From: Thiotrichales bacterium
Lineage (GTDB): Bacteria > Pseudomonadota > Gammaproteobacteria > UWMA-0217
NCBI GenBank assembly: GCA_024763135.1
Contig: JANTGD010000172.1
Location: forward strand, 1-7,497
Direction: 5' to 3'
Length of the DNA stretch: 7,497 bases
In this document: piece by piece, positions 1 to 6,154 of the stretch
Layout: each line of letters starts with the position of its first letter
How positions within the stretch are numbered: the stretch's first letter is position 1
Made by a program: the position numbers and the translations under genes
Notes under the pieces: generated by a model
Seen by the model: the letters and a program-made list of their open reading frames with translations, nothing else
Databases searched by the model: none
What the model was told of the DNA's origin: nothing

Positions 1-336
1 TGGAGAAAAAGCGCAGTTTACACGCAGTAAATGAGCATTTTGAGCCACAATTAACGCTGGATCGTGCCAGCTGAGAGTTTTTCAACAACCTGCTAAACAA
101 GCACACAACCAGTCCAACTATCAGCCAACCAACGAGCGGACTGAATAATGACACCCATTCACGGGGCCCGCATTCATGTGAGATCCCACCCTCCCCACGG
201 ACACCCGACGAGTAACGCGACAAGTTTTCAGAGTAGCGCACCAACTTCAGCCATTGCCGCACCAGAAATTAGCAACCCAGACCGTTCAAAAACTGCTTCG
301 ACTTCTCAGCGAAATTCTCCAATGCCTTGAAATAGA
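1..336. other. Upstream region without a convincing gene; two small hairpins
   Basis: No reading frame here looks like a conserved protein. Short frames that enter from the left edge stop by position 74. Two small hairpins sit at the left end: TTTAC (17-21) pairs with GTAAA (27-31), and GCTGG (56-60) pairs with CCAGC (67-71). The second is followed six bases later by five Ts (78-82), so it could be a weak terminator of a gene lying left of the window, but its stem has only five pairs. Positions 148-330 are open on the + strand, but the peptide is rich in Pro, Ser, Thr and His and has no recognisable domain. The stretch may be decayed mobile-element DNA; that is a guess. Confidence 0.4.
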
Positions 337-350
337 TTGATAATTCTCAA
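337..350. promoter_or_regulatory. FNR/Anr/Dnr-like binding site
   Basis: TTGAT-AATT-CTCAA matches the FNR consensus TTGAT-N4-ATCAA at nine of ten defined positions. It sits in a slightly longer dyad with perfect arms GATTGA (335-340) and TCAATC (347-352). FNR-family activators (FNR, Anr, Dnr, NnrR) control low-oxygen or nitric-oxide respiration, which fits a downstream operon of cytochromes and a Vitreoscilla-type globin. The site lies about 390 bases before the first large gene, so its target start site is uncertain. No well-formed -10 box lies at the classical distance for an FNR site centred at -41.5. Confidence 0.4.
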
Positions 351-363
351 TCCCAAAAAATAC

Positions 364-379
364 TGGCATAAATCTGGCA
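364..379 (+). promoter_or_regulatory. Sigma54-like -24/-12 element, or extended -10 in a direct repeat
   Basis: The sequence TGGCATAAATCTGGCA has the GG-N10-GC spacing of RpoN promoters and matches TGGCA at -24 and GC plus A at -12; it misses the CG after TGGCA and one T before GC. It arises because CTGGCATAA occurs twice with an 11-base period (363-371 and 374-382). Each copy can also be read as an extended -10 box (TG-N-CATAA). A start near 390 would give a leader of about 350 bases before the flavoprotein gene. The repeat may also be coincidental, so this is a candidate only. Confidence 0.3.
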
Positions 380-390
380 TAAGGCGATGT

Positions 391-442
391 GGCTACAGTG
401 CAGTAGCCCTCAAAGGTTTGTTAAGCGACCAAAGGCGGTCGC
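391..442 (+). other. Two consecutive perfect hairpins
   Basis: GGCTAC (391-396) and GTAGCC (403-408) form a six-pair stem with a six-base loop. GCGACC (425-430) and GGTCGC (437-442) form a second six-pair stem, also with a six-base loop. Neither is followed directly by a T run. Lying just after the candidate promoter elements, they could structure a long leader RNA of the operon. No known riboswitch was recognised. Confidence 0.4.
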
Positions 443-523
443 AACTTCATAGACAATGGCGTCCACCCACTCTGCGAAACATCGCGGCGTGGCTGGGCGC
501 TTTTTTTTTGGGCCATCAAAAAA

Positions 524-733
524 ATGCTTGAACAAGTCATCGGTAAGCGCAAGGCAAAATCGCTGCAAGAGCACCGTGAGGCTGCACTAGAAGCTCAGTT
601 TGAGCTGGGTTCTAACGCGGGCTTGTGCGGCCTGCGGCATTTTCAACTGCCGCGTCAACAGAGACTTGGCAAAATCACCCCTGACCATAAGATGCGCATT
701 ACTGGGCCGCTGATCGCAACAGAGAGCATTTGA
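524..733 (+). CDS. Small unrecognised ORF just upstream of the flavoprotein
   Basis: This 69-residue reading frame opens with ATG and ends seven bases before the flavoprotein ATG, so it could be the first gene of the operon or a leader peptide coupled to it. The first third is charged and probably helical (Lys, Arg, Glu and Ala rich, including KRKAKSLQEHREAALEAQ); the rest is basic with no recognised motif. There is no Shine-Dalgarno sequence: the ATG follows an A run in CATCAAAAAAATG. It matches no family that I recognise, and could be a chance frame or the remnant of a longer gene. Confidence 0.25.
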   Translation: MLEQVIGKRKAKSLQEHREAALEAQFELGSNAGLCGLRHFQLPRQQRLGKITPDHKMRITGPLIATESI

Positions 734-740
734 CTAAACC

Positions 741-2744
741 ATGTCCGAAGCAATTGCAATGCCTGCGACACACTCGCAGACAGACCTCACGCCGACCTCA
801 GGGCCTCCACCGATTGTTATTGTCGGGAATGGCCCTGCAGGAATGCGCGCGGCTCGCGAACTGTTGAAGCGTCTGCCCGACCAAGCGATTATCTTGTACG
901 GTGAAGAACGCCATCCCCCCTACAACCGCGTGCGTCTGTCCTCGTGGCTGGCAGGTGAGCTCGATTGGGACGCACTGACTCAACCTCTGTCTTATGGGGA
1001 TGATGCTCAAGTGAGCGAACGGTTTGGGGTACGCGTCCAACAGATCGATCGCGAGCAGAAATGCATTGTCGATAGTACAGGCGTCGTACAACCGTTCGAA
1101 AAATTGTTACTTGCGACGGGCTCCCAACCGCATATCCCGGAACTCCCCGGCCTGGATTTGTCCGGAGTATTTACCTTTCGCAGCCTGGACGATACTAACC
1201 GCCTCCTGGCACGGCGCGCGAGTAGCCGACATACCATCGTCATCGGAGGCGGTTTACTGGGACTCGAAGCCGCGCGCGGCATGCAGCGGCACAATACCCG
1301 CGTCACTGTTATCGAGCATGCCGACCGGTTACTGCCCCAACAACTCGACCTGGCAGGCTCCGCACAGTTACTCAGCAGCCTGGAGCAACTCGGGATCAAA
1401 GTCTTGATTAGTTGTGGCGTGGCGAGCGCACAGGGAAATACCCGCATCGAACGCGTTCAGCTGAGCAATGGGGAGACACTCCCCTGCGACACACTCATTA
1501 TTGCCACCGGAATCCGCGCCAACCTCACACTTGCCAAACAGGCGGGACTGGCATTCAACCGTGGAATTATTGTCGACGACCGGATGCGTACCTCCGATCC
1601 AGATATCTACGCCGTGGGAGAATGTGCAGAGCACCGCGGGCAACTCTATGGTTTTGTCGCACCGGGGTTAGAACAAGCCGGCGTCGCCGTCGCGGATATG
1701 GCAGGCGTCGAAACCCACTATCCCGGTTCAATTGCCGCCTCGCGGCTCAAGGTCGTTGGCACCCAAGTGTTCAGCATGGGGCCGATGGGTATCGATGCCG
1801 TCCCAGGCGCGGGCACTGAGCAGGTATTTACAGACCTGGACACGGGTGCCTATCGCAAGCTGCTGATCCACCGCAATCGGTTGGCGGGCGCGATCATGAT
1901 CGGCCCAACGAACGAAATCAATCGCCTGCAATCGGCCATCAGTGAGGCGCAGTGGATCTGGCCCTGGCAACGCTTACGTTTTTCTAAAACAGGTCGGGTA
2001 TGGCCCGAATCTGACAGCCAATCGGTCGCAAGTTGGCCCGCCGCCGCACTGGTTTGCCAATGCATGAGCGTCGATCGCGGTACGCTGAGCCACTGTATTG
2101 CCGCAGGCGCCACCACGCTGGAGGCTGTCTCCCGCACAACCAATGCCGCAACGGTATGCGGTTCCTGTAAACCACTGGTCCAGGAGCTACTAGGCGATAC
2201 ACACAGCGAACCGGTCCCGATGCACCGCAGCTTGTTAGCGCTGGCAGTGGTCAGCCTGATTGCAGCCTTAGCCATGCTGCTCGGCCCCAATCTGCCCTAC
2301 GCCAGCTCCGTACAACAGACTGTCAGCATCGATATAATCTGGCGCAATCATCTAATCAAACAAATCACCGGATTTAGCATTCTAGGCCTGTTCAGCGTGG
2401 CCTTGCTGTTATCCCTGCGCAAGCGGATTCCGCGCCTGCAGACACTGGGGAATTTTGCGACCTGGCGTATGGTGCACATCGTGCTGGGCCTTTTGGTTAT
2501 TGTCGCGCTCGTCGCACACACCGGCTTACGCCTCGGGCATGGTCTGAATTTTCTTTTGATGCTCAGTTTCACCTTGACGCTGCTTGTGGGTGCTGTCTCC
2601 ACAGGTGTCATTTCCCTGGAACACCGCGTCAATTCGGCACTCGCAATCAAACTGAGAGCAAACAGCATCCTGCTGCATATTTTGCTCTTCTGGCCTGTAC
2701 CCGTACTCCTGGGCTGGCACATCTTCAAAACTTACTGGTATTGA
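741..2744 (+). CDS. NirB-like FAD/NAD(P)H oxidoreductase fused to BFD [2Fe-2S] and diheme-b-like membrane domain
   Basis: This 667-residue protein probably moves electrons between cytoplasmic NAD(P)H and the membrane. Residues about 24-400 form a two-dinucleotide-fold oxidoreductase of the NirB/rubredoxin-reductase type: FAD motif GNGPAG (29-34), NRVRLS (62-67), LLATGS (123-128), NAD-binding GGGLLGLEAA (169-178) and YAVGECAEHRG (290-300). A BFD-type [2Fe-2S] domain follows, with ligands C439, C441, C473 and C476 (CxC-X31-CxxC). In NirB a siroheme sulfite/nitrite reductase half comes next; here it is absent. Instead there are five predicted helices (about 496-514, 541-560, 576-596, 602-624, 640-661). 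Helices 3 and 5 each carry H-X13-H (H579/H593 and H646/H660), the pattern of diheme b cytochromes. There is no signal peptide, so the flavin part is cytoplasmic. The Shine-Dalgarno is poor, with AGAGAG 14 bases upstream. The stop lies 8 bases before the multiheme cytochrome ATG. The domain calls are firm; heme binding and direction of flow are inferred. Confidence 0.9.
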   Translation: MSEAIAMPATHSQTDLTPTSGPPPIVIVGNGPAGMRAARELLKRLPDQAIILYGEERHPPYNRVRLSSWLAGELDWDALTQPLSYGDDAQVSERFGVRVQQIDREQKCIVDSTGVVQPFEKLLLATGSQPHIPELPGLDLSGVFTFRSLDDTNRLLARRASSRHTIVIGGGLLGLEAARGMQRHNTRVTVIEHADRLLPQQLDLAGSAQLLSSLEQLGIKVLISCGVASAQGNTRIERVQLSNGETLPCDTLIIATGIRANLTLAKQAGLAFNRGIIVDDRMRTSDPDIYAVGECAEHRGQLYGFVAPGLEQAGVAVADMAGVETHYPGSIAASRLKVVGTQVFSMGPMGIDAVPGAGTEQVFTDLDTGAYRKLLIHRNRLAGAIMIGPTNEINRLQSAISEAQWIWPWQRLRFSKTGRVWPESDSQSVASWPAAALVCQCMSVDRGTLSHCIAAGATTLEAVSRTTNAATVCGSCKPLVQELLGDTHSEPVPMHRSLLALAVVSLIAALAMLLGPNLPYASSVQQTVSIDIIWRNHLIKQITGFSILGLFSVALLLSLRKRIPRLQTLGNFATWRMVHIVLGLLVIVALVAHTGLRLGHGLNFLLMLSFTLTLLVGAVSTGVISLEHRVNSALAIKLRANSILLHILLFWPVPVLLGWHIFKTYWY

Positions 2745-2752
2745 GCAACCTT

Positions 2753-4162
2753 ATGTCCAAGCGTTTGACAACAGCTCAATATTGGTGGTTATGGATTGTT
2801 GCGAGTCTCGCGCTGACCGGCCTGCTTGCGCATCAATTTTTCTGGCAAGCAGGCAAATCGCTGTTTATGCCCGGCGATTTGACCGATGGGCATCATCAAT
2901 TTGCAGACAACTGCGAAACCTGCCACACAAAACCGTTCGCCGACGGCAAGCTGTTACAAGAAGCCTGTATCCAATGTCATGGTGACTTGCGCAAAAAACC
3001 TTTTGATTCCCATCCTCTGAGCAAATTCAAAGACCCGCGCAATGCAGATCGCTTGGAAACAATCAATGCCCTGGCCTGCGTGACTTGTCACACAGAACAC
3101 AAGCCGGAAATAACGCTCGCCAATGGCCTGACACAACCTCGCGACGTGTGCTATCACTGTCACGCCGATATCGGCGAAGATCGCCCCTCACATCAGGGCA
3201 TGGCGTTCACGACCTGCAAAGACTCCGGCTGTCACAACTACCATAATAACCGGGCGCTCTATACAGACTTTTTACTCAAGCACGCTGACGAGCCAAATAC
3301 CAAAAACAAAGCCGAAGTACCCGCTAAGGAATTTGCCACAGTGCTTGATCAAATTCTGGAATATCCACGCGACCGATACCCGCTGGAACCTTTGAATGGT
3401 GGCCAGATCGACGCGCCTGACAAAGTCTCTTTTACCGCTCAAGTCGAGCGTGACTGGCTCACCACCGCACATGCGCAAAAAGGCGTGAATTGCAGCGCCT
3501 GTCATCAACCCGTAGACGCCCAGGGACAACAAAGCGCATGGACCGACCATCCCGGTGTCGATGGGTGCGTCGATTGCCACAATCTGGAAGTCGAAAGCTA
3601 TACCCAAGGCAAACACGGTATGCGTCTGGCGGCCGAATTGCCCCCCATGAACACTGCAGATGCACGCCTACCCATGCAACCCGATGCCCGGCACAAAACC
3701 TTAACCTGCACGAGCTGCCACGCCGCGCACCGTTTCGATGTGCACTATGCTGCCGCTGAAGCCTGCCTTCAGTGCCATGCCGATGACCACTCGCTGGCCT
3801 ATGAAAACACGCCGCATGAACGCCTTTGGCAAGCGGAAATTGCAGGCAAAACACCACCCAATACCGGCGTCTCCTGCGCCACCTGTCATATGCCGCGCGT
3901 AGAAGTGGATGTTAACGACTGGATGAGCCGTACACTGGTCACACACAATCAAAATCTCACCCTGTCGCCCAATAGCAAAATGCTCAGGCCTGCATGTCTG
4001 CACTGTCATGGCCTGGGATTCAGCATCGATGCACTGGCTGATGAATCACTTATCGACCATAACTTTCAGACCCAACCCAATGTGCATGTAAACAGTATCG
4101 AAATGGCCGAAGAAGATCATGCGCGTTACTTAAGGGAAAAGGAGGCCGCAAAATCCCAGTAA
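2753..4162 (+). CDS. Membrane-anchored undecaheme cytochrome c
   Basis: This is a 469-residue periplasmic electron-transfer protein. One uncleaved N-terminal helix (about residues 11-31, WWLWIVASLALTGLL) anchors it. I count ten CxxCH motifs starting at C54, C72, C109, C133, C247, C272, C319, C338, C375 and C415, plus one CX4CH (C155-H161), giving eleven predicted c hemes. They fall in two clusters, five in 54-161 and six in 247-419, with an acidic heme-free linker between. The first half resembles cytochrome c3/NapC-NrfH-type modules (GCHNYHNNRALY); the second resembles the large multiheme c554/NrfA-related group (ATCHMPR). No CxxCK active-site heme is present, so it is more likely a conduit than a nitrite reductase. 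ATG 2753 was chosen because the anchor starts soon after it; a TTG at 2741 would overlap the previous stop but adds nothing useful. Its position behind the flavoprotein suggests it accepts electrons from the b hemes. Confidence 0.88.
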   Translation: MSKRLTTAQYWWLWIVASLALTGLLAHQFFWQAGKSLFMPGDLTDGHHQFADNCETCHTKPFADGKLLQEACIQCHGDLRKKPFDSHPLSKFKDPRNADRLETINALACVTCHTEHKPEITLANGLTQPRDVCYHCHADIGEDRPSHQGMAFTTCKDSGCHNYHNNRALYTDFLLKHADEPNTKNKAEVPAKEFATVLDQILEYPRDRYPLEPLNGGQIDAPDKVSFTAQVERDWLTTAHAQKGVNCSACHQPVDAQGQQSAWTDHPGVDGCVDCHNLEVESYTQGKHGMRLAAELPPMNTADARLPMQPDARHKTLTCTSCHAAHRFDVHYAAAEACLQCHADDHSLAYENTPHERLWQAEIAGKTPPNTGVSCATCHMPRVEVDVNDWMSRTLVTHNQNLTLSPNSKMLRPACLHCHGLGFSIDALADESLIDHNFQTQPNVHVNSIEMAEEDHARYLREKEAAKSQ

Positions 4163-4233
4163 TTGTTTTTATCCCAACCCCGCCGGAGTTTTCGGCACCC
4201 GTGTTCAATCAACCCCAAGTAACAGGTGACACT

Positions 4234-4845
4234 ATGCAAATCACTCTCAATAAAAAATGGCTGGCGCTCGGCGTCGCTGCAGCGCTCACGACCACCGCGA
4301 CCTTCGTCGTTGCGGTCGAAGACGCGGCTAATAAACCCATGATCGCGCCGAAAACCATGGCCGATGCACTGCATTTGGTAATGGATTCCGACCGAACCGT
4401 GTATACCCGAAAAATTGTCAATCGACTGGCGGCCAAGGAAAAAGTGATTACCGCCAGCGAGCACTTCGATGATGAAAAAGCACTCGTACTACCCGCACAA
4501 ATGTTCCGCTTTGGCGCTGAAATGGTAGCCAAGCGTGCCGAAAAATTACCGGATGTCAATTTCAGCTACTCCCTGCAGTCTTTGTGGCCGGTCAATACTC
4601 AGAATGCACCAAAAACCGATGCTGAAAAAGCCGGCTTGAAATTCGTTGCTGAGAATAAAGGCAAAAATTTTTACACCACCGAAGAACTGGGTGGCACGAA
4701 CTATTTTACCGCCATCTATGCCGATACAGCGGTCGCCCCCGTCTGTGTGTCCTGCCACAATGACCACAAAGATTCCCCACGTCGTGATTTCAAACTTGGC
4801 GATGTCATGGGCGGCGTTGTCATTCGTATTCCATTGGAGAGCTAG
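4234..4845 (+). CDS. DUF3365 (Tll0287-like) monoheme c protein
   Basis: This 203-residue exported protein belongs to the DUF3365 family, a PAS-like fold that carries one c heme. A signal peptide covers about residues 1-28 (basic start, then LALGVAAALTTTATFVVA). The heme motif CVSCH is at 171-175, and the family signature follows: CHNDHKDSP, then DFKLGDVMGGVVI near the C-terminus. Family members are thought to act as redox or heme sensors or small electron carriers, and the reaction is not established. The start is the ATG preceded by AGGTGA four bases away (4224-4229); a GTG at 4201 would add eleven residues in front of the signal peptide and is unlikely. It follows the multiheme gene after a 71-base gap and ends four bases before the next gene, so it is part of the same operon. 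Confidence 0.85.
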   Translation: MQITLNKKWLALGVAAALTTTATFVVAVEDAANKPMIAPKTMADALHLVMDSDRTVYTRKIVNRLAAKEKVITASEHFDDEKALVLPAQMFRFGAEMVAKRAEKLPDVNFSYSLQSLWPVNTQNAPKTDAEKAGLKFVAENKGKNFYTTEELGGTNYFTAIYADTAVAPVCVSCHNDHKDSPRRDFKLGDVMGGVVIRIPLES

Positions 4846-4849
4846 CCTC

Positions 4850-5242
4850 ATGCGCACACTCCAACTGTCATTGGCCTGGCTGCTCCCCTGGACGTTCGCC
4901 GTCCCCGCCGTGGGCCTTGCGGAAAATCCGGCCTATTTACAGCTGGAGGGTGCCAATCTGGCGCAGGGACGCACCATTTGGCTGGGCACATGCGAAGGCT
5001 GCCATGGCTATGGCACCGCAGGTGCGCCCATTCCCATGGAAAAAGATGACTGGAAAGACCGCTTGAAAAAGCCTCAAAGCCTGCTCTATCAACATGCCAT
5101 CGAAGGATTCTACGGCCCCGATGACACTATGATGCCGGCACGAGGTGGCAATACCAAACTGAGCGATGCTGACGTCAAGGCCGCCGTAGATTATATGACA
5201 GCCCTGGCAAAGCATTATCAACAATTCAGTGCAAAACCCTAG
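4850..5242 (+). CDS. Small class I cytochrome c (c5-like), periplasmic
   Basis: This 130-residue electron carrier has a signal peptide (about 1-24, ending VGLA before ENPAY). Heme attachment is CEGCH (C48, C51, H52). The axial Met is M94 or M95 in MMPARGGNTKLSD, followed by the helix DADVKAAVDYMTALAK. This Met-Pro-x-x-Gly-Gly and Leu-Ser-Asp pattern is typical of the cytochrome c5/c555 group, although the extra cysteine pair of classical c5 is missing. The frame is open further left (to 4646), but that would run through the previous gene. ATG 4850 has GGAGAG (4836-4841) eight bases upstream inside the end of the DUF3365 gene, so the two are probably translationally coupled. It likely shuttles electrons between the multiheme/DUF3365 proteins and a periplasmic or membrane oxidoreductase. 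Confidence 0.88.
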   Translation: MRTLQLSLAWLLPWTFAVPAVGLAENPAYLQLEGANLAQGRTIWLGTCEGCHGYGTAGAPIPMEKDDWKDRLKKPQSLLYQHAIEGFYGPDDTMMPARGGNTKLSDADVKAAVDYMTALAKHYQQFSAKP

Positions 5243-5274
5243 CACCACATTTTAATTTTTAAAGGAACCCACTT

Positions 5275-5703
5275 ATGTCTTTATCACCTACAACCATTGA
5301 AACCGTCAAAGCCACCATTCCCGTGCTCAAAGAACATGGCGTGGCAATCACCTCTCGCATGTACGATGTACTGTTCGACAAATATCCGGAAACCAAAGAT
5401 TTGTTCAGCAGTGCACCGGAAGAACAGCCAAAAATCTTAGCCGCCGCCGTCGCTGCCTATGCTATGAACATCGATAATCTTGATGCTCTGGGTGACGCGG
5501 TCAATAAAATGGCTGGCACTCACGTGCAAACACAGGTAAAACCCGAGCACTACCCCATGGTAGGCGATGCTTTGCTAATCGCCATGCAGGATGTGCTCGG
5601 AGATGCGGCCACACCCGCAATACTCGACGCCTGGAAAGAAGCGTATTTTTTCTTGGGTGATGTGCTCATCGCCAAAGAAAAGGAACTCTATGCACAACAA
5701 TAG
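5275..5703 (+). CDS. Single-domain bacterial haemoglobin (Vitreoscilla VHb type)
   Basis: This 142-residue cytoplasmic globin binds oxygen or nitric oxide. It closely follows Vitreoscilla haemoglobin, sharing stretches such as VLKEHGV, EQPK, HYPMVG/HYPIVG, VLGDAAT and ILDAW. Key positions line up: Tyr B10 = Y30, Phe CD1 = F44, Gln E7 = Q51, proximal His F8 = H83, and Y93 in the HYP motif. It lacks the FAD/NAD reductase domain of flavohaemoglobins, so it needs an outside reductant; the NAD(P)H flavoprotein at the head of the operon is a possible partner but this is untested. The Shine-Dalgarno AAAGGA (5260-5265) is nine bases before ATG. It lies 32 bases after the cytochrome c gene with no visible promoter between them. 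VHb itself is induced at low oxygen through FNR, consistent with the FNR-like site upstream of the operon. Confidence 0.93.
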   Translation: MSLSPTTIETVKATIPVLKEHGVAITSRMYDVLFDKYPETKDLFSSAPEEQPKILAAAVAAYAMNIDNLDALGDAVNKMAGTHVQTQVKPEHYPMVGDALLIAMQDVLGDAATPAILDAWKEAYFFLGDVLIAKEKELYAQQ

Positions 5704-5817
5704 GCCCGCTAATCAGCTAATCGCCTCGATGGCTGCTCAGCGTAATCGAACTTAGCGCGATTCCAGGCATTTTCGCGCGAACTAAACAGCAATGCAGCGA
5801 GCTGAGTAGTGACCTGT
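5704..5817. other. Intergenic region after the globin; no clear terminator
   Basis: No gene is seen. GCGCGA (5755-5760) can pair with TCGCGC (5773-5778) over a 12-base loop, and CTCAGC near 5735 with GCTGAG near 5800, but neither is followed by a T tract. Transcription from the operon may end in the palindromic elements that follow. Confidence 0.4.
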
Positions 5818-5984
5818 TTTAGGAAGCTCTAGTTAATTCTGGTGCGAGCAGTTTGTGGTGAAAAATCGTCCAGTTCAAGGCGCGGATCGCACGTAATATC
5901 CGGCTACTGCGAAGATCCGCTCACAGAAGTGGGCGATTTTACGGCGCAAGATGCTGTGTTACGAATTGATCAGAGCTTCCTTTA
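5818..5984. mobile_element. MITE-like palindromic element A with TTTA target duplication
   Basis: The 159-bp element (5822-5980) has 18-bp terminal inverted repeats, GGAAGCTCTAGTTAATTC at the left and GGAAGCTCTGATCAATTC read inward from the right, agreeing at 15 of 18 positions. TTTA flanks it directly on both sides (5818-5821 and 5981-5984). The interior is also partly self-complementary: 5862-5876 with 5926-5940 (13 of 15), and GCGGATC 5882-5888 with GATCCGC 5914-5920, so the whole RNA or single strand can fold into one long hairpin. There is no coding capacity. A 4-bp duplication and ends starting GGAAG suggest a non-autonomous derivative of an IS5-type transposon; that assignment is inference. 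Confidence 0.7.
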
Positions 5985-6146
5985 ACTCAAGTTTCGGAGT
6001 TTAAATATCATTACGCACTGAATTAGAGCGTCCCTTCTCCCTCGGGGAGAAGGACAGGATGAGGGAATGCATTCACGCTTAAAATCCCCTCACCCCAACC
6101 CTCTCCCTGGGAGAGAGGGCTACGAACTCCGAAACTTGAGCTTTAA
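5980..6146. mobile_element. MITE-like element B with perfect 16-bp TIRs and CTTTAA duplication
   Basis: CTCAAGTTTCGGAGTT at 5986-6001 is repeated exactly in inverted orientation at 6125-6140, bounding a 155-bp element. Immediately outside, CTTTAA appears on both sides (5980-5985 and 6141-6146), as expected for a 6-bp target duplication. The left copy of CTTTAA overlaps the last base and the TTTA duplication of element A, so B inserted at the right junction of A, after A was already there. The interior holds an inverted pair of REP-like sequences and no gene. The transposase family is not recognised. Confidence 0.65.
6032..6119. repeat. Inverted pair of REP-like palindromes (BIME-like)
   Basis: Two similar G/C-rich units face each other. 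The left one (6032-6065) begins with the hairpin CCTTCTCCC-TCG-GGGAGAAGG and ends in GGATGAGGG. The right one (6087-6119) begins CCCTCACCCCAACC and ends in the hairpin CTCTCCC-T-GGGAGAG. Units of this CCCTCACCCCAACCCTCTCCC kind are scattered repeats in many gammaproteobacterial genomes. The pair lies inside element B and could act as a transcription stop or mRNA stabiliser after the globin gene. Confidence 0.7.
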
Positions 6147-6154
6147 TATAACGT

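Noticed and set aside
481..509. Intrinsic terminator at the nine-T run 501-509
   Set aside because: The T run is striking but the GC-rich sequence before it does not form a convincing stem.
148..531. Two small + strand ORFs (148-330 and 337-531)
   Set aside because: No domain, no ribosome site, low-complexity or odd composition; the second runs through the hairpins and promoter-like elements.
1007..1447. Long minus-strand ORFs inside the flavoprotein, cytochrome and DUF3365 genes
   Set aside because: They overlap strongly supported genes and encode Arg/Ser/Cys-rich peptides typical of reverse-frame artefacts.
741..2744. Annotation as nitrite reductase NirB
   Set aside because: The FAD/NAD and BFD parts match NirB, but the siroheme/[4Fe-4S] sulfite-nitrite reductase half is absent and replaced by membrane helices, so nitrite reduction is not supported.
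2741..4162. Multiheme cytochrome starting at TTG 2741
   Set aside because: ATG 2753 is in the same frame, directly precedes the membrane anchor and avoids overlap with the upstream stop.
4201..4845. DUF3365 protein starting at GTG 4201
   Set aside because: ATG 4234 has AGGTGA at a good distance and begins a normal signal peptide; the longer form would bury it.
4646..5242. 198-residue version of the small cytochrome c
   Set aside because: The extra N-terminal part is an out-of-frame reading of the DUF3365 gene; ATG 4850 starts a proper signal peptide.
5822..6140. CRISPR array
   Set aside because: The repeats are inverted pairs with palindromic interiors, not regularly spaced direct repeats with unique spacers, and no cas gene is present.
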